DNA of 64,000 bases. It comes from JBBEBE01 sp040882505. Lineage in GTDB: Bacteria > Bacteroidota > Rhodothermia > Balneolales > Balneolaceae. Location of the stretch: contig JBBEBE010000002.1 of assembly GCA_040882505.1 (NCBI GenBank), positions 434,001 to 498,000 of the forward strand, read 5' to 3'. Under the pieces are notes generated by a model. That model had not been told where the DNA came from, ran no database searches, and worked only from the letters and a program-made list of their open reading frames with translations. Numbering within the stretch: position 1 is the first letter of the stretch; every line of letters begins with the position of its first letter. The position numbers were made by a program, and so were the translations under genes. Below are positions 17,932 through 27,034 of the stretch, piece after piece.

Positions 17932-18312
17932 TTAATCGATTCGTTCCGAATAGTCGTCTGCCGACAACAGAGATTGTATCTGTGCGGGATCCTTGTATTT
18001 GATTTTAACCAACCACCCATCTCCGTACGGGTCCTGATTGACCAGTTCCGGGTCGTCTTCGAGCTTCAAATTCCACTCAAGGATCTCTCCGTCGATGGGT
18101 GAAAAAAGTTCAGAGACGGTTTTGACGGCTTCAATGGTGCCAAAGGGTTCATTCCGTTCCAGTACAAATCCAGGTTCCTCCAGTTCCACAAAGACGATAT
18201 CACCAAGTTCCCCTTGGGCAAAATCGGTAATTCCGATTCGGGCTGTACCATCACCCAAATCTTCGATCCATTCATGTTCATCTGTATACCGAAGATTTTC
18301 CGGAATGTTCAT
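17932..18312 (-). CDS. gcvH: Glycine cleavage system H protein
   Basis: 126 residues. The lipoylated lysine is K64 in the motif GTIEAVKTVSEL, and the conserved opening YTDEHEWIE and the segment ITDFAQGELGDIVFVELE are present. GcvH shuttles the aminomethyl group between the P, T and L proteins of glycine decarboxylase. No gcvT, gcvP or lipoate-ligase gene is in this window, so the H protein gene is separated from its partners here. It lies 3 bp after accC. Confidence 0.97.
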   Translation of the reverse strand: MNIPENLRYTDEHEWIEDLGDGTARIGITDFAQGELGDIVFVELEEPGFVLERNEPFGTIEAVKTVSELFSPIDGEILEWNLKLEDDPELVNQDPYGDGWLVKIKYKDPAQIQSLLSADDYSERID

Positions 18313-18315
18313 GAT

Positions 18316-19671
18316 TTACTCTCCTTTTTTCGGATCAAATGTAAACTCGGATTCCAAATAGTGGGTATTGAAATCGCCACTCAAGAAGTTTGGATCGTCC
18401 ATCAATTGCAGGTGATAAGGAATTGTGGTGTGAATCCCCTCTACGATAAATTCTTCAAGTGCACGCTTCATTCGTTGAATGGCCTCTTCTCTGGTTGGAG
18501 CACTCACGATCAACTTTGCGATCATGGAGTCATAGTAGGGCGGTATCTTGTACCCGGAGTAGGCATGTGTATCGATTCGAACACTGTGGCCTCCGGGAGT
18601 ATGGAATACTTGAATGGTTCCTGCAGAGGGTCGGAAATTATGAGCAGGGTCTTCTGCATTGATCCGGCACTCAATCGCGTGGCCGCGCATTTTCAAGGGT
18701 TTCAGCAGGAGGGGTTCTCCCGCAGCGATCCGAATCTGCTCGGCAACCAAATCGTAATTGGTGACCTCTTCCGTCACGGGATGTTCCACCTGAATTCGGG
18801 TGTTCATTTCCATGAAATAGAAGTTGTGCTCCTTGTCGACAAGAAACTCGATCGTCCCTGCACCTTCATAATTGATCGCCTTTCCGGCATTGATGGCCGC
18901 CTCACCCATTCGTTCACGTAACTCCGGGGTCATGATCGGGGAGGGAGACTCCTCAAGAAGCTTTTGGTTTCGCCTCTGCAGGGAGCATTCTCTCTCACCG
19001 AGATGGATGACATTCCCATGTTGGTCCCCCAGGATCTGGATTTCGATATGACGAGGGTTTTGCACAAACCTTTCAATGTAAACGGCCGGATTGTCGAATG
19101 CACCGGAAGCTTCGGTACGGCACGTATCAAATGCATGTTCAAGTTTGGATGCTTCGTGGACAATGCGCATTCCACGCCCACCACCCCCGGCAGATGCCTT
19201 GATGATGACGGGATACCCGATCTCTTCACAGACCTTTCGGGCGGTCTTTATATCGTCGACAATCCCGTCCGATCCGGGAACCACCGGAACACCGCTGTTG
19301 ATCATCGTCTCTTTGGCCGTTGCCTTGTCACCCATGCGGGCAATCATGTCTGGACCAGGCCCGATAAACGTGAGTTCGTGTTCTCTGCAAATCCTGGAGA
19401 ATTCGGCATTCTCGGACAGAAATCCGTACCCGGGATGAATTGCTTCCGCATTCGTTATTTCTGCAGCCGACAACAGAGCCGGAATTTTCAGATAGCTCTC
19501 TTTTCCTGCCGGAGGACCAATACAGACGGCTTCATCGGCAAACTTGACATGCAGACTGTCCTGATCGGCTGTTGAATAGACGGCGACCGTTTTGATCCCC
19601 ATCTCTTTGCAGGTTCGAATGACACGGAGTGCAATCTCTCCCCGGTTGGCAATCAATATCTTTTTGAACAT
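18316..19671 (-). CDS. accC: Biotin carboxylase subunit of acetyl-CoA carboxylase
   Basis: 451 residues with the full ATP-grasp architecture. It has an N-terminal Rossmann-like entry (KILIANRGEIALRVIRTCKE), the glycine-rich lid ASAGGGGRGMR, the catalytic block HIEIQILGDQHGNVIHLGERECS, and FMEMNTRIQVEHPVTE carrying the Arg that stabilises the enolate. It carboxylates the biotin of AccB using bicarbonate and ATP in fatty-acid synthesis. It is 12 bp downstream of accB, an arrangement common across bacteria. Confidence 0.98.
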   Translation of the reverse strand: MFKKILIANRGEIALRVIRTCKEMGIKTVAVYSTADQDSLHVKFADEAVCIGPPAGKESYLKIPALLSAAEITNAEAIHPGYGFLSENAEFSRICREHELTFIGPGPDMIARMGDKATAKETMINSGVPVVPGSDGIVDDIKTARKVCEEIGYPVIIKASAGGGGRGMRIVHEASKLEHAFDTCRTEASGAFDNPAVYIERFVQNPRHIEIQILGDQHGNVIHLGERECSLQRRNQKLLEESPSPIMTPELRERMGEAAINAGKAINYEGAGTIEFLVDKEHNFYFMEMNTRIQVEHPVTEEVTNYDLVAEQIRIAAGEPLLLKPLKMRGHAIECRINAEDPAHNFRPSAGTIQVFHTPGGHSVRIDTHAYSGYKIPPYYDSMIAKLIVSAPTREEAIQRMKRALEEFIVEGIHTTIPYHLQLMDDPNFLSGDFNTHYLESEFTFDPKKGE

Positions 19672-19683
19672 ACGGCGTCCCGC

Positions 19684-20160
19684 TTAATCTTTTTTGATGA
19701 TGAACAGGGGTTGATCAAATTCAACTGCCTGTCCATCTTCTGCGACAATCGTCTGAACCGTTCCGGAGAATTCAGCTTCGATTTCATTCATGATTTTCAT
19801 CGCTTCGATGATGCAGAGTGTCTCTCCCTTCTCTACATGATCGCCCACTTCCAAAAACGGTTTGGCATCCGGTGACGAGGATCGATAAAATGTTCCGACG
19901 ATGGGAGATGTTACCGTTTCACCTGCCGGAACAGCAGCCGGTTCTTGTGGAGGTGTCCCCGATGGTGCCGGTGACGGGGGAGCGGCTTGTGGAACCGGTG
20001 GTGCGGGAGGAGCAATCTGGTAACGGGCTTGCGGAATCTCGGCCTCGACAGCTGCATGTTTCTTTACAGAGATTTTGAAATCTCCCTCTTCAATGGAGAC
20101 CTCATCGACGTCGCTTTCGCCGATCAGGTCCAGAATTTTCTTAACGAGTTTTAAATCCAT
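19684..20160 (-). CDS. accB: Biotin carboxyl carrier protein of acetyl-CoA carboxylase
   Basis: 158 residues. The N-terminal helix and strand module (about 1-40) is followed by a Pro/Ala-rich hinge at about 45-80. The biotinyl domain has K122 in EAMKIMNE and the thumb region FYRSSSPDAKPF typical of AccB rather than other biotinyl proteins. It lies 3 bp after efp and 12 bp before accC. Confidence 0.97.
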   Translation of the reverse strand: MDLKLVKKILDLIGESDVDEVSIEEGDFKISVKKHAAVEAEIPQARYQIAPPAPPVPQAAPPSPAPSGTPPQEPAAVPAGETVTSPIVGTFYRSSSPDAKPFLEVGDHVEKGETLCIIEAMKIMNEIEAEFSGTVQTIVAEDGQAVEFDQPLFIIKKD

Positions 20161-20163
20161 GGT

Positions 20164-20742
20164 CTATCCGTTTGTGTTCACACGTTCGATGTATTCCCCG
20201 GTACGGGTATCAACTTTGATTTCATCCGCTTCGTTGATAAAGAGTGGAACCTGCACAACCGCTCCGGATGCGATGGTTGCCGGTTTGCTCCCGCCCTGGG
20301 CCGTATCTCCCCGCAAGCCGGGATCCGTTTGAGTGACTACCGATACAATATGTGCCGGTGGTTCCGCATAAAGGATGGTTTCATGATCTGCATCGATGAC
20401 CAGGCTGCATGTAATCCCGTCACTGAAGAATCCGGATCGCTGGACCCTGGACTCCTCAAGGGCCACCTGTTCATAGGTTTCCTGGTGCATGAAGTGGTAC
20501 AGGTCTCCGTCAAAATAGAGAAACTGATAGGGGTGGGTTTCGATTCGGACCGTATCGACACTTTCGCCGGATCGAAACGTTTTTTCAATATTCTTCTCGT
20601 TGACGACTCCTTTCAGCTTGGTGCGCACAAATGCGCCACCCTTGCCGGGTTTGACGTGTTGAAATTCGGAGATCGTGTAGAGCTCTCCGTCCAGATCCAG
20701 TGTCAACCCGGGTCTGAAGTCACTTGTGCTTAATTTTGGCAT
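20164..20742 (-). CDS. efp: Translation elongation factor P
   Basis: 192 residues from the ATG at 20742, which is preceded by GGAT; the extension to 20760 would need a TTG start. The loop that reaches the peptidyl-transferase centre is VKPGKGGAF with K34. Whether that lysine is modified cannot be told from this window, as no epmA/epmB genes are present. The three-domain layout is complete, with the C-terminal signature region near GLRGDTAQGGSKPATIASG. EF-P relieves stalling at consecutive prolines. It heads the efp-accB-accC-gcvH-guaA run. Confidence 0.97.
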   Translation of the reverse strand: MPKLSTSDFRPGLTLDLDGELYTISEFQHVKPGKGGAFVRTKLKGVVNEKNIEKTFRSGESVDTVRIETHPYQFLYFDGDLYHFMHQETYEQVALEESRVQRSGFFSDGITCSLVIDADHETILYAEPPAHIVSVVTQTDPGLRGDTAQGGSKPATIASGAVVQVPLFINEADEIKVDTRTGEYIERVNTNG

Positions 20743-20832
20743 AGAATCTGATCCGTTCAAAAAATCTGGGTTTGAAAATAGAGCTGTTCCCGGATTGAAC
20801 CAAACCGGAACCAGCCTGTACCCGTGGAAAAG

Positions 20833-22197
20833 TTACGAAAAGATGTTGACAGCAATGGTGATCAGGATCAATCCAATCAGGAGTGGACAGATCATTCGCA
20901 TGAACCACGGCCATATGCGTCCAAACCAATTCGTTGTGACACCTGGATATCCTTGTTCAATCTCAAGCAGTGCCTGATCGGTTTTCCAGACATATGCAAG
21001 GAAGAGACAGATCATAAACCCACCCAAAGGCAGTCCGATTTCGTTGAAAATCACCACAAAAAAGTCGATCAGACCGGTGTCAAAAGAGATGACGATGGAG
21101 ACGATGGAGACAGCTCCCCCGATGATCCAGGCTGCCCGCTTTCGGGAATAGTTGTGTTCATCGATCAACCATGCCACAGGTACTTCCAGCAGGGAAATGG
21201 AAGAGGTGAGGGCAGCCATGCCGAGAAGCACGAAAAAGAGGACGCCGAGCAGCATTCCGGTCAAGCCACCGATCTGATGAAAAAGTTCGGGAAGCACATC
21301 AAACACAAGTGTGACACTGGAGAAAAGAGCTCCGGTTTCCGGATCAAAGATTGCGGTTCCACCCGCCTGTGCGACGAACATGGCCGGCACGATCAGCAGA
21401 CCGGCAAAAAAGGCGATTCCCAAATCAGCGAGCGTTACAAAGACTGCCGACTCGACCAGATTTTGGTCCTTGTTGATGTAAGACCCGTAGGTGATCAATG
21501 CTCCCATCCCGAGTGACAGAGAGAAAAAGGCTTGTCCGAGTGCAGAGAAAAAGAGTGTCGGAGAAAGGGTACTGAAGTCGGGTTTTAAATAGAGAGAAAG
21601 ACCGTCAAATGCGCCATCTTGAGTAAACATATAGAGGATCATGGCCCCCAGAATCAAGAGAAGAAGTGGCATGAGCAGCTTGGTGGCGCGTTCAATTCCC
21701 TGACTCACGCCCCCCGTTATGATCACGACGGTCATCACCATGAAGAGAAGCGAAAGGACGGCGTTTTTCGGACCGTATTCCAGATCTCCCATCAAGGAGG
21801 CTGTTCCGTCTGCACCAAAGTAGTAGAAGATTTCTTCGAGTACGTATCCCAGGGTCCAGCCAGAGAGTACGAGGTAGAAGGAGAGGATCATCACCCCGCA
21901 TAGAACCCCCCAGACCCCGATCAGGGGCGCCCACCGATCACCCCCCAGTTCTCGAAAGGCACCGATCGGGTTTTTTCCTGTATTGCGTCCAATGGTCAAC
22001 TCTGCGACCATAACCGGAAAGCCGACCAAGAAACAGCATCCCAGGTAGATCAGGATGAACGCCGCCCCCCCATTGTCGGCGACCTGGGTAGGGAACCCCC
22101 AGATGTTTCCCAATCCGACGGCAGAACCCGCTGCTGCCAACACGAAGCCCAATTTGGAGTTCCAGTTTCCGCGTGCTGTCTGATTCTGTTCCGTCAC
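20833..22197 (-). CDS. NSS-family Na+-dependent amino-acid/osmolyte transporter
   Basis: 454 residues with about 12 membrane segments. The N-terminal signature of the neurotransmitter:sodium symporter family is clear (WNSKLGFVLAAAGSAVGLGNIWGFP, with the unwound first helix GSAVGLGN, then GGAAFILIYL). Conserved GVSQGIER and SLGMGALITYGSY blocks follow, matching helices 5 and 6 of the LeuT fold. The substrate is unknown. It lies 63 bp downstream of metG and 90 bp upstream of the efp start on the same strand, so partial read-through between these genes is possible. Confidence 0.93.
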   Translation of the reverse strand: MTEQNQTARGNWNSKLGFVLAAAGSAVGLGNIWGFPTQVADNGGAAFILIYLGCCFLVGFPVMVAELTIGRNTGKNPIGAFRELGGDRWAPLIGVWGVLCGVMILSFYLVLSGWTLGYVLEEIFYYFGADGTASLMGDLEYGPKNAVLSLLFMVMTVVIITGGVSQGIERATKLLMPLLLLILGAMILYMFTQDGAFDGLSLYLKPDFSTLSPTLFFSALGQAFFSLSLGMGALITYGSYINKDQNLVESAVFVTLADLGIAFFAGLLIVPAMFVAQAGGTAIFDPETGALFSSVTLVFDVLPELFHQIGGLTGMLLGVLFFVLLGMAALTSSISLLEVPVAWLIDEHNYSRKRAAWIIGGAVSIVSIVISFDTGLIDFFVVIFNEIGLPLGGFMICLFLAYVWKTDQALLEIEQGYPGVTTNWFGRIWPWFMRMICPLLIGLILITIAVNIFS

Positions 22198-22260
22198 GTC
22201 AGATCTCGTCCTTTATGGTTGAAGTTGACTGTTTCATCGATCTGTTCGCCGAATTGAAGT

Positions 22261-24303
22261 CTAACAAATGGGATCTCCCGGATCTCCATCCGGAGAGAGC
22301 AATCGAAGGGATCCATCCGATGATTCAGACATCAAAATCATGCCGTTGCTTTCGACGCCCATCATTTTCTTGGGCGCCAAATTGGCAACCACTCCCACAA
22401 GCTTGCCTTCAAGTTGCATCGGTTCAAAATGTTCTTTGACACCCGAAAGAATGGTACGAACCTCGAGGCCGATATCCACCGTCAGCTTCAAGAGTTTTTT
22501 GGACCCCTCCATGTCTTGGGCCTTCAGGATTTTTCCAACCCGAAGATCCAGTGCATCAAAGTTGTCGAACGATGCGACCGGTTTCAATTCCGGAAGTTTG
22601 AACTCTTCTGAAGTCTCATTCTCTTTATCTTGAGCAGCATGCCCTTGCAACTTCTGGAGCTGGAATTCAATGGATTCATCTTCAATTTTCTCAAAGAGGA
22701 CCGTTCCGGAGGAGATGGTCGATCCGGGTGTCAGCATGGCTTCAGAAACGTGATCCCACAGCGTCGAATGATCCAGACCCAAATCGGATCTCAACTGGTT
22801 CATTTTTGCGGGGAGGACCGGTGAAAAGAGAACGGACAGAGCCCCACATATCTGAAGGGACACGTGAAGCGTGTTTGCACACGCTTCGGGATCAGATTTC
22901 CGGGTTTTCCAGGGTTCCGACTCGGTAAAGTATTTATTACCGATTCTGGCAAGTTTCATGGTGCGGGTGATCGCTTCTCTGAACTTGAACTCTTCATACG
23001 CTTCCGCAATCTCGCGTGCGGCAATTTGAATGGCTTCAAGAGCTGCCAGATCTCTTTTCGAGGGATTGTTGAGCTCCGGAACCCGGCCCTCGTGAAACCG
23101 CTCGGTAAATGTGGTGCTTCGATAGACAAAATTTCCAAGAATATCGGCCAGTTCACTATTGACCCTTGTCTGAAAGTCTGCCCAGGAAAAATCAGAATCC
23201 TTGGTTTCAGGCAATGTGGATCCCAATACGAATCTCAGGAGATCCGGTTCGAACTGTTCCATGGCTTCGTCGAGCCAGACGGCCCACCCACGAGACGTCG
23301 AAAGTTTTTTTCCTTCCAGATTCAAAAATTCGTTGGCCGGAACCTGATCGGGTAGGATGAATTCACCATGCTCCATAAGCATGAGTGGAAACATGATGCA
23401 GTGAAAAACAATATTGTCTTTTCCAATGAAATGGATCAATCGGGTATCGGAGTCTTGCCACCAGGTTTTCCAGGCCTCTTCGTCCCCAATGCTTTGAGCC
23501 CATTCACGTGTTGCCGATATGTACCCGATCGGGGCATCAAACCAGACATAGAGTACTTTTTGATCGGCATCCGGATGGGGCACCGGCACTCCCCATGAGA
23601 GATCGCGTGTGACGGCCCGATCGGACAGTCCATCCGACAACCAACTTTTGCATTGGCCGGTTACGTTCGGTTTCCAGTTGGTTCTGCTGTTGATCCACGC
23701 TTCAATTTTGGGCTGATACGCCCCCAATGGCAGGTACCAGTGTTCGGTTTCCCGCGTTTCCGGGGTCTTTCCCGTGAGGGTACTTTTCGGGTCCATCAAG
23801 TCTGTTGGTGAGAGCGAGGAGCCGCACTTTTCGCATTGATCCCCGTGGGCATCTTCATAACCGCATATGGGACAGGTTCCTTTGACATACCGATCCGGCA
23901 GAAACATACCGGCCTCGGGGTCGTAGAGTTGTTGTTCCGTCTTGCGCCGGAAAACCCCTTTTTTATCGAGGCGGGTAAAGAACGCTTGAGACGTCTCCTT
24001 GTGTACAGTTGAACTGGTGCGTCCGTAATAATCGAAATCTATACCAAACACCTGGAACGCCTGTTTGTTTCGTTCATGAAACCGGTCTACAATATCCTGG
24101 GGTTGGACGCCCTCCCGTTCGGCCGCGATCGTAATCGGGACCCCGTGTTCATCCGACCCGCAGATGTGAAGGATCTCTTCGCCACGAAGTCGTTTGTACC
24201 TCGTATAGAGATCTGCAGGAAGGTAGGCACCTGCCAGATGGCCAAGATGGATGGGACCATTGGCGTAGGGTAGTGCCGAGGTTACCAGTGTACGTTTACT
24301 CAT
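22261..24303 (-). CDS. metG: Methionyl-tRNA synthetase with C-terminal tRNA-binding domain
   Basis: 680 residues from the ATG at 24303; the in-frame extension upstream begins with TTG. The class-I HIGH motif is PIHLGHLAG near residue 15, and the KMSKS equivalent is GKKLSTSRG. The zinc-binding insert has two CxxC pairs (CPIC, CEKC). The C-terminal 110 residues are a Trbp111-like OB domain (DALDLRVGKILKAQ, LVGVVANLAPKKMMG) used for dimerisation and tRNA binding. A weak minus-strand promoter candidate lies at about 24404-24435 (TTG, 21 bp, TAACTTTT). Confidence 0.97.
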   Translation of the reverse strand: MSKRTLVTSALPYANGPIHLGHLAGAYLPADLYTRYKRLRGEEILHICGSDEHGVPITIAAEREGVQPQDIVDRFHERNKQAFQVFGIDFDYYGRTSSTVHKETSQAFFTRLDKKGVFRRKTEQQLYDPEAGMFLPDRYVKGTCPICGYEDAHGDQCEKCGSSLSPTDLMDPKSTLTGKTPETRETEHWYLPLGAYQPKIEAWINSRTNWKPNVTGQCKSWLSDGLSDRAVTRDLSWGVPVPHPDADQKVLYVWFDAPIGYISATREWAQSIGDEEAWKTWWQDSDTRLIHFIGKDNIVFHCIMFPLMLMEHGEFILPDQVPANEFLNLEGKKLSTSRGWAVWLDEAMEQFEPDLLRFVLGSTLPETKDSDFSWADFQTRVNSELADILGNFVYRSTTFTERFHEGRVPELNNPSKRDLAALEAIQIAAREIAEAYEEFKFREAITRTMKLARIGNKYFTESEPWKTRKSDPEACANTLHVSLQICGALSVLFSPVLPAKMNQLRSDLGLDHSTLWDHVSEAMLTPGSTISSGTVLFEKIEDESIEFQLQKLQGHAAQDKENETSEEFKLPELKPVASFDNFDALDLRVGKILKAQDMEGSKKLLKLTVDIGLEVRTILSGVKEHFEPMQLEGKLVGVVANLAPKKMMGVESNGMILMSESSDGSLRLLSPDGDPGDPIC

Positions 24304-24461
24304 AGAGTCGGTTTCGGGTGCTGTAAGTTCTGATTCTATCGGGAACAAAGTGTCGAATCTGCGGTCCGTTCAACTTTCTGAACATTCGGCTCTCAATCGA
24401 TGCAAAAGTTAATCGCCTTGAGTGAAAGTTACCAAAGTCGTTTCGTGTGAGTAAGGATCCG

Positions 24462-24974
24462 TTACATCGGGGTCCATTTTTGGAACAAGGCGTAGAGGAC
24501 GATTCCTGTAGCGACCGATACATTGAACGAGTGTTTGGTCCCGAACTGCGGGATTTCCAACGATACATCACAAAGAGAAAGCAGTTGGGGGTCGATACCG
24601 GATACTTCATTCCCGATCACCAAACAGACGGGTTGAACCGGGGGGGTGAAATCCTGAAGAGGGGTACTGTTCCAAGTCTGTTCCAGAGCACAGATTCGGA
24701 CATGTTGCTGTTTGAGATCCTTCAGAAGATCCACCGGGTCCTCACATCGCCTCCAGGAAACCGTTTCATCGGCACCCAGCGCTGTCTTGCTGAGTTTGGG
24801 GTCGGGAGGGTAGGGTGTGTATCCGGAAAGAATCAGATCGGTAATGCCGAAGCAGTCGGCCGTCCGGAAAATGGAGCCGACGTTGTGCAGACTTCGAATG
24901 TTGTGCACCAGGAGATGCACGCGCCCCTCGAGTGGGGATTTCGAGGATGCGTGAAGATCCCGGATTTCGGGCAT
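24462..24974 (-). CDS. TrmH/SpoU-family RNA 2'-O-methyltransferase
   Basis: 170 residues from the ATG at 24974. All three SpoU motifs are present: NIRSLHNVGSIFRTAD, LVIGNEVSGID, and LEIPQFGTKHSFNVSVATGIVLY, which form the knotted SAM site. The protein is a minimal SPOUT enzyme lacking a substrate-binding extension, and its target RNA is unknown. The start is uncertain: in-frame ATGs at 24998, 25007 and 25058 would add 8 to 28 residues. I prefer 24974 because its leader is A-rich, the N-terminal length matches relatives, and the region beyond it holds a probable divergent greA promoter. Confidence 0.85.
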   Translation of the reverse strand: MPEIRDLHASSKSPLEGRVHLLVHNIRSLHNVGSIFRTADCFGITDLILSGYTPYPPDPKLSKTALGADETVSWRRCEDPVDLLKDLKQQHVRICALEQTWNSTPLQDFTPPVQPVCLVIGNEVSGIDPQLLSLCDVSLEIPQFGTKHSFNVSVATGIVLYALFQKWTPM

Positions 24975-25019
24975 TGTTTTCTTTTCAAATCGGGGCATCC
25001 GCTGCATCTGAAATGGATA

Positions 25020-25050
25020 TTGGTTAACAGGGAGGAAGATCCTATCTTGG
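25020..25050 (+). promoter_or_regulatory. Candidate greA promoter
   Basis: TTG at 25020-25022, a 20-bp spacer and TATCTTGG at 25043-25050 (one mismatch to TAnnTTTG). If used, it yields a leader of roughly 140 nt that contains two hairpins before greA. Confidence 0.5.
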
Positions 25051-25074
25051 ACAATCATTAACAAATCAGAGATT

Positions 25075-25128
25075 GGCCCCGGAAGACGGGGCCAACAGAC
25101 AGCAGTTTAACCGACTGCTGTTTTTATT
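25075..25128 (+). promoter_or_regulatory. Tandem hairpins with U-tract in the greA leader (putative attenuator)
   Basis: Hairpin 1 has a 7-bp GC-only stem (25075-25081 with 25087-25093). Hairpin 2 has a 7-bp stem (25100-25106 with 25114-25120) followed by TTTTTATTT, the form of an intrinsic terminator. No plus-strand gene lies upstream, so it is most easily explained as premature termination within the greA 5' leader. Confidence 0.6.
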
Positions 25129-25194
25129 TCCGGCAGGGAACAATAAATCAACCCTGTTTCAGTCTGTTATCATTAAGTCAGAAAGTGTGTCGAC

Positions 25195-25665
25195 ATGAAA
25201 AAGAACTACCTCTCCAGTGAAGGATTCGAAAAACTGGACGCGGAATTGAGGGATTTGAAGACCCGTGGACGGAAAGAAATTGCCAATGAGATTTCGGAAG
25301 CGCGTTCCAAAGGAGATTTGAGTGAAAATGCCGAGTACGATGCAGCGAAAGAGGCACAGGGGATGCTGGAAAAGCGCATTGCAGAGCTGGAGCATACGTT
25401 GGCTACCGCTTCTGTCATTGACGAGAAGAACATCGACAGCTCAAAAGCGTATCTTCTTTCGAGTGTCACCATTTTGAACCACAATGTAGGCAAAGAGATG
25501 ACCTATATTTTGGTCGGGCGGGAAGAGGCCGATTTCAAGGCAGGCAAAATCTCGGTTGAATCCCCCATCGGGCAGGGGATACTTGGAAAAGAGGTTGGGG
25601 ATGTCGTCGAAGTAGACGTACCGGCCGGCCGCTTGAAGCTGGAAATCTTAAAAATTGAACGATAG
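25195..25665 (+). CDS. greA: Transcript cleavage factor GreA
   Basis: 156 residues. The N-terminal coiled-coil (about 1-75) carries the conserved tip region SEARSKGDLSENAEYDAAKE, with the acidic residues that reach the RNA polymerase active site through the secondary channel. The C-terminal FKBP-like domain ends with ESPIGQGILGKEVGDVVEV. GreA rescues backtracked polymerase by stimulating RNA cleavage. The gene is 5 bp upstream of ugd, so the two are probably co-transcribed. Its leader holds a terminator-like structure that may give autoregulation. Confidence 0.97.
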   Translation: MKKNYLSSEGFEKLDAELRDLKTRGRKEIANEISEARSKGDLSENAEYDAAKEAQGMLEKRIAELEHTLATASVIDEKNIDSSKAYLLSSVTILNHNVGKEMTYILVGREEADFKAGKISVESPIGQGILGKEVGDVVEVDVPAGRLKLEILKIER

Positions 25666-25670
25666 AACGG

Positions 25671-27005
25671 ATGAAGATAGCAGTTGTCGGTACTGGATAT
25701 GTAGGGCTTGTTGCAGGAACCTGTTTTGCAGACAGTGGAAACGAAGTGATGTGCGTCGATATTGATCGAGAGAAAATCGCCCGCATGCAGAAGGGCGAGA
25801 TTCCGATCTATGAACCGGGACTGAATCGTGTGTTTGACCGGTCCATCCGGGAGGGACGATTGCGCTTTACAACGAATCTCAAAGAGGCATTCGGTCCTGC
25901 ACAGATCATTTTTCTGGCACTTCCAACTCCTCCGGGGGCCAATGGTCAGGCCGACCTTTCGGCCGTTCTTCACGTTGCCGGTGAACTGGGAGACTTGTTG
26001 GAAGCGCATAAAGAGTACAAAGTGATCGTCAATAAAAGCACGGTTCCCGTCGGTACGGCAGACAGGGTTCGGAAGGTGATTTCAGAGCGAACCCGTCAGG
26101 AATTCGACGTTGTCTCCAATCCGGAATTTCTTCGGGAAGGCGCCGCCGTTGAAGACTTCATGAAGCCGGAGCGAGTGGTTATTGGAACCAGAAGCGAACG
26201 TGCGGCTTCGCTGATGAAGCAGCTCTACGAACCATTCGTTCGGAGTGGCAATCCGATCATCATTATGGATGAACGCAGTTCCGAAATGACGAAGTATGCT
26301 GCAAACGCACTCCTTGCCACCAAAATCACATTCATGAACGAGATTGCAAATATCTCGGAAAAGGTTGGCGCCAATGTGGATCAAATCCGCCGGGGTATCG
26401 GAACAGACAGTCGAATCGGCAAGCGATTTCTTTTTGCGGGAATTGGATACGGTGGAAGTTGTTTTCCGAAAGATGTCCAAGCCATTCACTATACGGCTTC
26501 AGAACATGGGTATGATTTCCGTATTCTGGATGCTGTCATGAAAGTGAACGACGATCAGAAATTGTCGATTGTTCACAAACTCAAGCGATACTACGGAGAA
26601 CAAATTAAAGGGAAGACCATCGGAATTTGGGGCTTGAGCTTCAAGCCGGAGACGGATGACATTCGAGAAGCTCCGTCCCTGTACATCACCAAAGAGCTGG
26701 CCCGACTCGGTGTTCACATGAAGGCCTATGATCCCGAAGCGATCCAAACGTTCAAAGAAGCAGCCGATGACGAGACGCTGGCATCCATGACCTTTGTCGA
26801 GGATCAAGATTCTGCAATCGAGGGTGTCGATGCCCTGGTGATCTGTACAGAATGGAATGAATTCCGAAGACCCAATTTTGAACGGTTTATGGAGAAAATG
26901 AAGGAACCCGTTCTTTTTGACGGGCGGAACCTTTACGATTTGGAAAGGGTACAAGAGGCAGGTCTGACATACATGAGTGTCGGCCGACCGTCTGTCAATC
27001 TTTGA
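25671..27005 (+). CDS. ugd: UDP-glucose/GDP-mannose 6-dehydrogenase family (UDP-glucose 6-dehydrogenase)
   Basis: 444 residues. The N-terminal NAD domain opens with IAVVGTGYVGLVAGTCFADSG. The central domain carries FLREGAAVEDFMKPERVVIG and KYAANALLATKITFMNEIAN. The catalytic cysteine lies in GYGGSCFPKDVQAI. The C-terminal UDP-binding domain has GLSFKPETDDIREAP. The enzyme oxidises UDP-glucose twice to UDP-glucuronate for surface polysaccharide. GDP-mannose as substrate cannot be fully excluded, but motif wording favours UDP-glucose. Neighbouring genes do not include a polysaccharide cluster. Confidence 0.93.
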   Translation: MKIAVVGTGYVGLVAGTCFADSGNEVMCVDIDREKIARMQKGEIPIYEPGLNRVFDRSIREGRLRFTTNLKEAFGPAQIIFLALPTPPGANGQADLSAVLHVAGELGDLLEAHKEYKVIVNKSTVPVGTADRVRKVISERTRQEFDVVSNPEFLREGAAVEDFMKPERVVIGTRSERAASLMKQLYEPFVRSGNPIIIMDERSSEMTKYAANALLATKITFMNEIANISEKVGANVDQIRRGIGTDSRIGKRFLFAGIGYGGSCFPKDVQAIHYTASEHGYDFRILDAVMKVNDDQKLSIVHKLKRYYGEQIKGKTIGIWGLSFKPETDDIREAPSLYITKELARLGVHMKAYDPEAIQTFKEAADDETLASMTFVEDQDSAIEGVDALVICTEWNEFRRPNFERFMEKMKEPVLFDGRNLYDLERVQEAGLTYMSVGRPSVNL

Positions 27006-27034
27006 ACCCGGAAGACGATACGCTCGAGGCAGGA

